Shown in pieces: positions 11,586 to 22,175 of a DNA stretch of 64,000 nucleotides. The DNA is from Balanoglossus misakiensis (Eukaryota > Hemichordata). The notes beneath the pieces were generated by a model that worked only from the letters and a program-made list of their open reading frames with translations, did no database searches and was not told the origin of the DNA. The translations under genes and the position numbers were made by a program. The stretch is from contig CM082588.2 in assembly GCA_040954595.2 (NCBI GenBank), positions 7,068,001-7,132,000 on the forward strand, written 5' to 3'. The number at the start of each line of letters is the position of its first letter. Positions within the stretch are counted from its first letter, which is position 1.

Positions 11586-14500
11586 CTAAGGATTGAAAAT
11601 CCCACAATCCGTTACTTTGCAGTCTTGCTTTGGTCGTTCGTTGTACGTTATCTGTTCTTCAAGTTTCTTGAGTAAGTCTGTTCCTTCAATCACATGCCTG
11701 ATACATGAAAAATAAAAAAAACAATTAACACAGGAAGCTATTATACAATTGACGTAAGACCAATAATATATGCATATTCAGCATATGGCCAGTGATAAAA
11801 ATTACCATGGCCATTTTAACCTTTTCACCCCCCCCCCCCCATTTCCAAATGGAGGGGTCCAACATTACCATAGAAAACAATGAGTTTGGGCCAAACCATG
11901 TTGGTGAAAGGGTCTAAACACACTTACAAAGCAAGCAAAATCTTAATGCCTGTATTTGTATGGAAACTAAAAATGATATCAACACATGGGCTCACTGAGT
12001 ACATTTGCTAGAAGGGGAAAATGTCTTCTTACCCAAAGGCCACGTATTTTGTGTCCATCCACTTGGCTGGCTGGAATGTGATGTAGAACTGAGAACCATT
12101 GGTGTGTCTACCCTTGTTGGCCATTGCTAGCACACCGCGCTTGTCATGCGGGACGGCAAAGTTTTCATCTGTGGACAGACAGAAATAAATGTGAGTGGAT
12201 AAGCATGTGTGTATTCAGTTTGGAGGACAGTCTCATGTGACGTCACACATAACACTTCAGATTAGAGAAATTACTGTAAAACACTTTATTTTCGCGACTT
12301 GAAATTTTCGCGATATTGAGAGAGGCCACTGTTTCGCGAGTATTAATTTTCGCATTCTCCTATTTCATTCACTGCATCGTTATCGTCAAAAACAATTTAC
12401 GCGACTTTTCATTTTCACGCTATTTTGGCTCTCGCGTATTTGGCGAAAATTTATTGCTCGTGAAAATAAAGTGTTTTAGTAAATTACAGTATTACCACAC
12501 TGTGATATCTGACAAACGACACATTGCCCATCATGTTGAACAGCAAAAAAGTTTTTGTTAAACTCTGCACCTATTTGAATTTCATAAAAATTGGCTTGCA
12601 TTACTTGGCAAGCAACCCATTGCTATGGTAATAACCCAACCAAACCCTAATCTTTACATTGAAGCATCAGTTGAATCAAGCCTGGCATTGAGGACACTAA
12701 ATGCAGATTGTAGAAATTATAACAAGACATGTAAAGCTACTGAATTATTTACCTTCAAAAACAGGACCGTATATTGATTCACCTCCAGTCCCCCTGCCTG
12801 CTTCAATGTCTACAAAAGAATAAAACCATACATGCAAGATTACCAGTATTTTCCAACACTGATCTCTAATGCAATAATTTATTTCGTGATAGCCTATGAA
12901 TCTAATGCTTGCTGCTGCTATCAATCAGATGGTTTCTGTCACTAGTACATGTACAATGTACTGTTCATATCTTTAAAAACTTCATTTATGATTTTCCATG
13001 CTTGAATTAGCTCATTCAACAGAAAAACTAACATAGTAAGGGAGAATTGAGGAATAACACACTCAAGCTATGACAGGAAAACCCTTGAAAAGTGCTCCTC
13101 AGTGATTTGAACCCTAAGTGTCTAAGTATTTCAAAAATCACTGATTTTCCATCCTGGAATTAGCTCATTCCATGAAAAAACTAACTTCAGTAAGGGAGAA
13201 TTGAGGAATGACTCATTCAAGCTATGACAGGAAAACCTTTGAAAAGTGCTCCTCAGTGATTTGAACCCCAAAGTGTCTAAGTATTTAGTTATCTGAGAGA
13301 ATATTGATGTTCTATATACCTCCTCCCTGGATCCAACCATTGGGCACAATTCGATGGAAGAGTGAATTTTTGTAATGGAGATCCACCAGAGTTTCCTTGG
13401 ACTGTCCTTTCTCGCCGGTGCACAATGAACGGAAATTCTCGCACGTCCTGGGGCATTTGTCGGTTAAAAGCTGTCATGGTGGAATTTTACAAAAATGTTG
13501 AGCTACAGAACACATTAACAGACTAAATGTACACAATGGTGGAATTTTACAAAAATGTTCACTTCTGTGAGCTACAGAACACATTAACAGACTAAATGTA
13601 CACAAATGGTGGAATTTTACAAAAAAATGTTCATTTCTGTGAACTACAGAACACATAAACAGACTAAATGTACTGCACAAATGGTGGAATTTTTCAAAAA
13701 TGTTCACTTCTGTGAGATACAGAACACATTAACAGACTAAATGTACACAAATGGTGGAATTTTACAAAAATGTTCACTTCTGTGAGCTACAGAACACATT
13801 AACAGACTAAATGTACACAAATTTGCACAGACTACAAATTTGCAGACTACAAATTTGCACAGACTACAAATTTGCACAGACTACACTTTTTTGCAGCTAG
13901 TGTAGTTCCAATCTGATGAAAAATAGAGGGAGCAACATACCACTTGATTTCATAGAATAAAAAGCTCAAATACCTCAAAAAGAAATCTGCCTGCCGACTC
14001 TTCACCAATGGAGACATCCATAAATACAAATGTGTGCTAAATAAAAAAAAAAGACAGGATATAGATGCAAAGATAACTGAAATAAAGACTATACTACACA
14101 CTAGCTGTGTTACATCAATGCAAAAGCCAAGAAGCCCCAAAAATGGATGACTACCACAATTCATGAGCAATTATGATCACGGAACTGGTGTGAAATGTGC
14201 CTTTGTTATTCACTTTCACCTAATACAAGCACTGCAATGGTTAAAATTAACTATGGACAAGGGTTCATAGTTACCGTTTGTAATTTTAATAGGAAAAAAG
14301 GTGCCAATTTCCTTGTTATTATTAAAATAAACAATTAATCCTACTTACACCAGTGCCCAATAAATATGATTTGTATGATTCTTCTGCCAGTGCTACATAC
14401 AATGGAGGTGGCCTGAAATCTTCATATTGCCACTCATCAACAGCCCACTTCATGAAGTCTTGGACGCCGCCAATTAGCTGACCGTTAAGGAAGCAGATGG

Positions 14501-15260
14501 CTTTCTCATTGAACGACCACGTCTCTCCTCTCAGACCGTGACGCTTGTCATCAATGTATGTCTCCCACGCAAACTCCAGAAGTCCCTGTGTTTCTGGCGT
14601 GGCGAATTTCTCGGGGTGTTTTTGATATAGGCCCTGAAAGTGAAACCCTGATGTTAATTGTTATGTTGGAGGAATGGATGAGAGGGGGTCTTGTCAATAG
14701 TACCATAAATAGAGTTTCTGACATATTCTCAAGATGATTACGCGAAAAACCTGAGTGTTGCCGTCCAATCTTATATACAACTTACAAGACAAAACCTCGA
14801 GCTATTGAATTTGGAACATACACCTCCACGATACAGCTAAAGTTCTTGCCTGACCTCAGCACATACACACAACCAGTCCCATTGAATATTTCACGTCATA
14901 TCAGAGGGACCGTGGCATGATATGAATGCAGTAGCGTCATAATACCCGTGGTTTTGTCTTTGGGCTGCTTTTTGGCCCCGGGGCGAACTTCTAAGTCCCC
15001 AATACCCAAACATTTCGTGAGCCGTTCCTCTAAAACTGTACATGGGTGACACTGACACATTCATACACATTGTAAACAATCATGGTAACGAGGCGTTGAT
15101 GTCCAAAAGGCACAACTTATCCCGAGAATTTTGCGTTGTCACGCTGCGAATCGATCAAACTCACATATACACTTACCTCCGCACAGCATTTTGCTTGATG
15201 ATACGTCTCATCGCGGAGTAAACCTACCACCAGAAGTTGCAACCGTGGTTGGTCCGCCAT
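11586..15260 (-). CDS. PPIL6: peptidyl-prolyl cis-trans isomerase-like 6
   Basis: Seven coding exons (15260-15177, 14633-14349, 14036-13974, 13470-13320, 12809-12753, 12168-12033, 11697-11586) give 295 residues, close to the vertebrate length of about 310. Residues 1-123 are the PPIL6-specific N-terminal region ([34 protein letters not shown]). The rest is a cyclophilin domain: [76 protein letters not shown], ending DCGIFNP. The catalytic Arg of FHR and the Gln of IQGG are present, but the canonical Phe60 position is Gly and the His126 position is Tyr, so isomerase activity may be weak. PPIL6 is known from ciliated cells, which fits with the IFT88 gene in the same window, though distance makes a shared context doubtful. 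Introns carry minisatellites. Confidence 0.93.
12273..12488. repeat. dispersed TTTTCGCG-rich repeat (copy in PPIL6 intron)
   Basis: A ~200-bp unit rich in TTTTCGCG and TATTAATTTTCGC motifs with matching inverted ends (CACTTTATTTTCGCGA and GAAAATAAAGTG). Related copies lie at about 18655-18857 and, reversed, 17325-17500 in RPL13A introns. Confidence 0.7.
12985..13287. repeat. tandem duplication, ~150-bp unit, PPIL6 intron
   Basis: Two adjacent copies (about 12985-13128 and 13135-13287) share GATTTTCCATNCTNGAATTA, GTAAGGGAGAATTGAGGAAT and a long AGTGCTCCTCAGTGATTTGAACC block with few mismatches. Confidence 0.85.
13475..13885. repeat. ~70-bp minisatellite (5 copies) plus 17-bp tail repeats
   Basis: The motif ATGGTGGAATTTTACAAAAA recurs at about 13476, 13537, 13606, 13680 and 13751, followed each time by GAGCTACAGAACACATTAAC-like sequence. 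It grades into AAATTTGCACAGACTAC repeats to about 13885. The array abuts the acceptor of PPIL6 exon 4. Confidence 0.85.
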
Positions 15261-15659
15261 TTTCCCTCAGTTGCCCTTGGTAACAAAGCACGCCACCGGT
15301 AGCACGCACGCGATGGCCACTTGGTGGCGCTCGACGTGTACCAATTTTGCACATAAAAGTAAATTAACATAATAGCTTTCAGTGAATATCTTTTTCAACA
15401 CATTTTCCGCATTTGACAGGGTTTTATCATCCTACATTTGCATTGTACACAATGTCAATTTTCATGAGCAGTGCAAGTGATATCACTATAAATGCTAACA
15501 TTTTTAGAATATTGGCTACAAAAGCATTCACTACCCGTCTTTAAATCCACACACACACACACACCAATTTCAATGAAGACAAAATCACAGGATTACAGTA
15601 AATGTTGCCACATTTTTATTCCGACCTTTTTTCGAAACACAACAGACAATGCAATTAAT

Positions 15660-18600
15660 TTATCGGTGTCCATATTCTTCAATGACTTTCTGGTAAGGAG
15701 CTATTTTCTCAGCCACGTCAGTTTTGGCCTTTTCCCAAAGTTGCTGTAAAAGGAAAAAAAAGAAAGACATTACAGTTACACAAAGGTGGTTTTTCAGCCA
15801 CACCAGGCTGCAGAATTAAACTATTCCATAGAACTCCACTTCTCAAAAAGGTGTCATGATAGTTAAAGGTTCACAGTCATGTGAATGGTGCTATAGTTAC
15901 CATGATGATGGCAAATTGAGATCTAGCCAATCAGAGATTTTAAGTGGGTGACACACTTTCTCTTGAACACTCAAATATGCCATTTCCGCCATCAACCTGA
16001 TTCTTTACCTTTTCTTTCTTTTTTGCGACGAAGCGCAGCTGTGATCTTGCTTTTCTCTTGGCTTCCAGTGCCTCAATCACAGGAGCATACTTCCATCCAA
16101 CGTCAGATGCAAGACGGCCAAGTTGACAAAACTGCAAAGACAAAATAACACTTTCAATGCTACAGGCAAGTATGTAGGATTTTTTTTTTCATATTTAAGC
16201 TGGCCACCAAAAATTGACAAAACTCACATCCATCATTATACATCACCCAATACACAGTCTCGGGCCACAATGTTCTGTCTCAGAAAGCATAATCATTTCA
16301 TGGTCTTTGACTCGCACCGCTGAATTTTCACATCATCGACAGAACTGTTCAGAGCCCAGTAATGAGATTTCAAACAGAATAGCTGTGTAGTGGATAGCAT
16401 TACATCTATAGACTGCACAGATCAGAATCTGACAACACTAATGAAGTCTAGATCTATCCTTACTGTTGTGGTAGTATGAACCTCAGGGAGAGATTTCAAG
16501 GAAAACAATAGGACTCAAAATTGATTTTCGAGGTGCATACTACGCATTAAAATAAACCGTGACAAGCAGAGCAGAAGTACTCTCCAAAAGTTGACTCACC
16601 TTTCTGTGTGGTTTCAGCCGAAGAACTTTCAGAGCTGATGTGACCACAAATTTTTTTCGCTACAAGACAAAAAACAACAACATGTAAGATGCAGATGAAG
16701 CTCCAGTATCTCAAATAGTGGCATAGTTATTATAATTTTTGTCATGTGTTATCAACGGTTGTTTCTTGTTCTACACTGACAAGTACAACATACTGTAGAT
16801 CAAAAATTGCATTATCAAGACAGCCAGATATGCATGCTCTGAGCACCAAGCATAAAGTATTCTGATTCCAGTTCACACTGTGTTGGCTCTCTCTCTTTGG
16901 TACCACACATACTAGTTGTAATACAGTGGATTATAAAAATAAAACTTCTAAGCAAACATCTCCTCTGTATTCACTAACTATTATGATATCACAATACTCG
17001 TTGTCCTGAATTTGATAATGTAATCTGGCCTACAAAAATCATAACGACCCATCAATGATGATTTCATACACGATTACCTCAGATATCAAAACAAACATCT
17101 TACAACATCCTCTTACCTTGTCATAAGGTGGTGGAACTCCCTCAAACACCTTGAGTCTGTCCAGAGCGATTGCACCACGCTTCAGTTTATGTGGCAACAT
17201 TCCTGGAACCGAAAACAACCAGAAATGTCTGAAGCAGAAGTGCTAACAACCAGACGTGGCACTCCCAGTCTACCACTAGCGAATGGGAAGGCACATGTGA
17301 AATGTAGACACTCAAATGTCTACTGTGAAATGGGAAATTTTTGCGAACTGTGAGAGAGCAAAAAAGCGCGAAAATAAAAGTCGCGAAAAAATGTTTTTCC
17401 GAGATTAACGATGCAGTGAAATACGAGAACGCAAAAAAATAAGTTGCATAACAGTTGCCTCTTTGGATATCGTGAAAATTTCCTGTTTTACAGTATATTG
17501 CATATACTACTAACAAAGCTTCACTTCGCAGTCTGTGGTAGAATACATGGGTTATCATTTCATGGGTTTTGGACAAGGGACTAAAACTGATTTCAATCTC
17601 TTGACAAGCTATGGCCTGCTCACTTTTCTACATACACTGGTCAGTCACAACTTGCAAATGCTCTTCATTGCACTCAACCAAAATGTTTCGTTGGGGTCCC
17701 ACCTTCTGTCTCAGATGGTGATGCATGTGAGAGTTGGTTTCATTGAAAAGAACTCAAACAATATGGTGGTTAATGTATCATCATCGACAGTTGGGGGAAA
17801 GAAGAGGACCAGGCTGACAAGCAGTTTTGCAAGTCAAATGCTCTACGACAGCATTTGTGACCATCACTACAGTTAAAGGGATAAAGTCTCTCTCTCGCTG
17901 CCCCTTTTCCTTCAATTATGTTTGATACGAGACACTATGTTATTCTACATGTGGATATATAGTGAATCAACGTTCGACCACACACAACTTCCACCCCACT
18001 TGTAGACACAGGAGTGAAAACCTCGCAAAAATGAGTAATTGGTCTCTACCATTTATTCATTTTGGCAAGTTTTTCACTCTCCAGACTACAAGTGGGATGG
18101 AAGTTGTGTGAAGTCGAACATTGATTCACTATATATCCACATGTAGAATAACATAAACAGTGTCTTGTATCAAACATTACTTAACGTGAAAAGGGCAGCG
18201 AGGGAGAGACTTTGTCTCTTTAACTCATGGCTGGTCACTTTTAAAGGAACAGTGATCAACTCACCTCTGACAACCTTATACAGCATCCTACTGGGTGCTC
18301 TGAAATGAAATGGACCACGTGATGGCTTGGTGTTTGTCCTCTTCCTCAGATACTGGTGATACTTCACTGTGAACGAACAAAAATGTTAGTCAAGCCTTGA
18401 AAGGTAGTTCAACAGTAATCTCCATTGACTCAATTTTCTGTATTTTCAAATCACCGACTTCAGTTGCAAGGCACAAATCAATCAGCAGCTATATTCCTGT
18501 GATGTAAACTTATCTCAGCAATAGTGGTTTAATCTCATCAGAATCAAACAATGTAGGTATAAAACATCATTGACAAGTTCACAGGACTTCTGCACTATTC

Positions 18601-21108
18601 TCAACAATAGGCATGCCACACATCGCCAATAAACCAACTTCCATTAGTGAACTACTGTAAAAAACATGTTATTTTCGCGAGTTGAAATTTTCACGATATC
18701 GAGAGAGGCCACAGTTACGCGTATTAATTTTCGTGTTCTTGTACTGCATCGTGCACATTGTACTTTCACAACTCTATTTACGCGAGTCTTTATTTTCGTG
18801 TTCTTTTGGCTCTCGCATAAATTTATTGCTCGCGAAAATAAAATGTTTTACAGTATGCTTTCTTCCCAACTTACGTTTGTTTCTGTACAAACTTCCAGAG
18901 ATGACAATTCCTTCACATCTTACTACAACAACACGCTGCCCTGAAAAACAAAACATATCCAACGATAGTAGTGTATGTTCAATAACCTACATGTAGTTAA
19001 ACAGTTGCAAGTAAACCGTGTCTGTACTTTATTTCAGATGGTGATGCATGAAAGATTTATTTCATAAGCATTCAAACTATGTGTAAGTTGTCATCATCAA
19101 CGCAGACACATTTTAGATAACTGATGATACAAAAGTGTATGGCGTATGCATACAATTTGAAAAGGTGGCAAGACTTGTACATCTTAACCATGTTTTTGTT
19201 ACACAATCCCAGAAATAAGGCTAGGAAAAACGGCTCGGGGAAATCTAGTAACTCAGAGGTTGCTTTGGTATAGCGTGTATTACAGTATGCATGACCAGAA
19301 TAGGTGCTGGGCCTGTTCACTGCCCACCATTCAGTGTTTGGCAAAACCATTCTATCAGTTTAGGTTTCCATGCCCATGAAATTATATACAACACTGCTCT
19401 TTTTTAGATGGTATCTATGAGATGTTCATTCATACGAAATTCCCACTAGCTTCAAATTTATCTATTTTTCACTACAATGACACAACACTGCTGGTCTGCT
19501 ATACCATGGCATTACTTACAAATGGATGACCTTCAGTCATGTAATCTTATTCAGCACAACATTTTCTGGGAATCACTACCAAAGGCTTTAGAGTCTGCGA
19601 TCCCTGAATTTTACGTCAAGATTTTAAATGCGTGGTACAGTGCAAGTGAAAACATCAAAGGAAACAGAAATGTAATTTTGAAATGGTGTAGCAAGTTTCA
19701 CTTTTTCTACAAATCCTTGAAAAATTGTAAGTACGGTATTTGGGATGGAAAACACTGGATTTCCATCAATAACGTTACGTGTAAAGCCATTTATGCGAAC
19801 ATTCCACAAAGGAGTCCAAAAGTGGATAAACTTAACAAATGGTACACATTACTGGAGGTACCAAACCAGACTACAAAAGAAAGTGAAACGGTCTGGAAGA
19901 ACATACATGCAATAACTAAGGAAACAAAGTTGCGGGAATTTCAATGGAAACTTTTACACAGGTTGTTGCCATGTAATAAGTATTTGTTTTATTGGAATAA
20001 GAGCAGCAGTGTGGATTGTGAACTTTGTAAGACACCAGAGTCTCTTGAGCACAAGTACGTGCGTTGTACTCTAGCCACATCACTTTGGGCAAAAATCGAG
20101 TGCATAATTCGGCAACTTTTTTGTAAAGATTTTGTTTTACAAAGCGCTCATATAATTTTCAATTGCATTAGAAGTGATATGCTTTCGAAATCTGAAGAAA
20201 ATATTGTAAATTTATTGATTTTAGTTTGTAAATGGAGTATACATAAATACTGGCTAAGTGAAACCAGAGCGCCTTTAATGGTGCTGGTAAGATACGAATT
20301 AATATTGAGATACAAGGTATACAAGGAAATATGCAATAATTCAGAAAGTGTAAGAATTTTTGAAGCTATTATATCTATGATGTGAGTTTTCGGTTGGTTT
20401 CTTTTTTTTGGTATGTTGATGTAACACTGAAAGTTTTTTTTAATAAAAGATAAAAAAAAAAAAAAATGACACAACACTATGTCGCGAATGGCAATGTCTT
20501 ACCTTGTAGAATAGTCTTGGCCACAATTGAAGCCAGTCTACCCAGGAGGTGCCCCCGGGCATCAATCAACAATGGCTGGAAAAATAAGGAAATTCACTAT
20601 TACTATAAAGATAATGCATTTTGGCTGCCACACAGTACCCTTTGCAAGGCATGTCGTGAATTCCCAAGTTCACCTGTCAGGCCATTCACCAGCTATGATT
20701 GGCCACGACACTGATACCTCATGACTGTACATGACTGATACTGATCCCCGCTCACGCCAAATAAATTACAATTCTTGGTTTAGAACACTATTTCATGGCT
20801 ACAAAGTTTGTGTCTTTTTGACATGATATAGAAAAACGTGGACATACAAATGCAGAATCAACAAGGCAAACCAGTGGCTGCTGTTTGCGGTTTAATTTCA
20901 CACAACGTGGGCTTTCAATACAAATGACGGGGATTCATTATTCAGCCACATGAATGTTGCAGGGAAAATGTTGACTGACATATGTCAAGCCTTCTAGGAT
21001 AATCATTTCTACCGTGCACCGAGAGAAATGCTAGGAGTTGAAGATGCAACACGTGGAGTCAGAACCACGCGTTTATTCGGCACACACTTTCCCAATGGTG
21101 GCCGCCAT
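15660..21108 (-). CDS. RPL13A: 60S ribosomal protein L13a (uL13)
   Basis: Eight coding exons (21108-21088, 20575-20503, 18940-18875, 18366-18265, 17202-17117, 16659-16600, 16131-16009, 15743-15660) give 204 residues, the family length. Exon 1 encodes only MAATIGK, matching the very short first exon of vertebrate RPL13A. The protein then runs [104 protein letters not shown] and [20 protein letters not shown]. It is a structural protein of the large ribosomal subunit. The introns host C/D-box snoRNAs, as in vertebrates. A polyadenylation signal (AATAAA on this strand) is at 15615-15620. Intron 2 carries a LINE fragment. Confidence 0.96.
16272..16345 (-). ncRNA. candidate C/D-box snoRNA in RPL13A intron 6 (SNORD32/33-like)
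   Basis: On the minus strand a perfect 8-bp terminal stem (GTTCTGTC / GACAGAAC) encloses a C-box-like GATGATG next to the stem, an internal GACCATGAAATGATTATGC resembling the SNORD33 middle (GACCATGAGATGA), and a CTGA box D at 16280-16283. Length 74 nt is typical. The first C-box base departs from consensus. The guide target was not determined. Confidence 0.65.
17706..17790 (-). ncRNA. SNORD33: C/D-box snoRNA in RPL13A intron 4, SNORD33-like
   Basis: The minus strand shows terminal stem CTGTC / GACAG, box C ATGATGA, box D CTGA (17711-17714) and the guide CACATGCATCACCAT directly before box D. From memory the vertebrate SNORD33 guide, also in an RPL13A intron, reads CACATGCACTACCAT, so identity of host gene, position and guide all agree. 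Predicted role: 2'-O-methylation of 18S rRNA. Confidence 0.78.
17871..18225. mobile_element. palindromic MITE in RPL13A intron 4
   Basis: Two arms of about 130-150 bp are inverted copies: AGTTAAAGGGATAAAGTCTC with GAGACTTTGTCTCTTTAACT at the tips, and TACATGTGGATATATAGTGA with its complement further in. About 355 bp in all, no coding capacity. A target duplication is not obvious. Confidence 0.75.
19030..19106 (-). ncRNA. second SNORD33-like C/D-box snoRNA candidate, RPL13A intron 2
   Basis: The minus strand has TGATGATGA near 19091-19099 (box C), CTGA at 19034-19037 (box D), and the guide CATGCATCACCAT before box D, identical over that stretch to the copy at 17706-17790. The terminal stem is weaker than in that copy, so it may be a diverged or dead paralogue. 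Confidence 0.55.
19490..20464 (+). mobile_element. 5'-truncated LINE, 3' end with RT zinc-binding domain and poly(A) tail
   Basis: An open frame of about 300 codons ends at 20385 and is followed by AATAAA and a poly(A) run to 20464. The 14-bp sequence AATGACACAACACT flanks both sides (19476-19489 and 20465-20478), a clear target-site duplication. The protein has [20 protein letters not shown] and a C-x2-C-x7-H-x4-C cluster (CELC ... H ... C), the zinc-binding module that follows the reverse transcriptase of several non-LTR retrotransposons. The reverse transcriptase itself is missing. The apparent ATG at 19477 lies in the target duplication and is not the element's own start. It is inserted opposite to RPL13A in intron 2, and the frame is intact, so insertion looks recent. 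Confidence 0.9.
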
Positions 21109-21150
21109 TTTGAATGAAACCACACATCCGTTTGCAACTTCGGAAAGAAG
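21109..21150 (-). promoter_or_regulatory. RPL13A: probable 5'TOP leader of RPL13A
   Basis: Read on the minus strand, CTTCTTTCCG begins at 21150, 42 bases before the ATG. A start with C followed by a pyrimidine tract is the terminal-oligopyrimidine signature of ribosomal-protein mRNAs. The exact start site is inferred. Confidence 0.5.
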
Positions 21151-21740
21151 ATACCCATATTTATTATTTTTCGTTAAAACTCATTCACCATAACGGCACA
21201 TAATGATATTTGGTTTTTGATTTTGCGAACGAGCTCTTTCTGAAACAGTTCACGCTGATAATTAAAAGGAAACAAGCGTTTATTGCAGCAACCAAAACGT
21301 AGACCAACCTTATCCAGCCCCATGATTGTGAAAAGGTCGTGTACCTGGACGGGTTTCTCAAACTGGAAATTAGGGACATCTGCTATGACGTCAGACCCGC
21401 CCATGTAGAGGGTTCTGTCGGTCCGCAAAGTTTTATACGAATGAGATGAGTAAGTGTATCAATTCAGCCTACTAGAAAAAGAAGGTCGGTCGGTCCAATC
21501 ACAGACAAAGAGAAAACAGGCTTTCTTAGTCATCTGAAATAAAATATACGTACATGTTATTGTTTTTAATTAGGCCTATTCCTACAAGTGCCACGTTAGA
21601 AATGTGAGAATTCACGTAATTTTCAGGAGTGAATCTTTATAATACCGAACTTTGTTATAGAATGTACCTGTGTTAGAGAGACATTAAATGTCGAAATAAT
21701 AAACTTTACTGTCGATGATTATTTCGCCCATTGATTTAGT
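21151..21740. other. upstream flank of RPL13A, no gene called
   Basis: An 84-codon minus-strand frame (21428-21174) begins MRTDRTLYMGGSDVIADVPN and has a possible donor after GLDK. I recognise no family and no partner exon, so it is noted only as a possible upstream exon. Confidence 0.35.
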
Positions 21741-21794
21741 CTCGGTTACCCAGACGCCTTTGCTTCTTCCGATGCTCTCTAGCTAATGCTCTCC

Positions 21795-22175
21795 AGAAAA
21801 GGGTCTCATGGGTCTGGGGAAATGCTATTGAAAGCTTTGTAAAACAAAATGGCCGATGTCAGGATTTTGATCATCGCCTGATTGGCTGAGCTGTCAGTAT
21901 GACCCGGGTCACTGCAATGGTTTCGACAATCGTCTACCAAAGATATTTCATATAATTTCTCCAACAATGCTAACAGAGGACGCCTTTTGCCTTTCGCATC
22001 AACCAACAAGTACCGGTCTCTTGATATGAAGATACGACAAATAATCACACATTGTCGAGAGTCAGTGACCCGGGTCATACTGACAGCTCAACCAATCAGG
22101 CGATGATCAAAATCCTGACATCGGCCATTTTGTTTTACAAAGCTTTCAATAGCATTTCCCCAGACCCTTTTCTCA
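21795..22175. mobile_element. ~380-bp palindromic MITE
   Basis: Arms are near-perfect inverted copies: GAAAAGGGTC...GGTCTGGGGAAATGC, AACAAAATGGCCGATGTCAG and GACCCGGGTCA on one side, their complements on the other, with a ~130-bp centre. No coding capacity. Confidence 0.8.

Noticed and set aside
18481-18542. Another C/D snoRNA-like segment in RPL13A intron 3 (TGATGA and CTGA boxes)
   Set aside because: Boxes are present but flanking sequences do not form a terminal stem, and no known guide is recognisable.
19477-19479. ATG as start codon of the LINE protein
   Set aside because: It lies inside the duplicated target sequence, so it is host DNA and not the element's start.
21174-21428. 84-codon minus-strand frame upstream of RPL13A
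   Set aside because: No family, no second exon, overlaps the promoter area; kept only as a remark.
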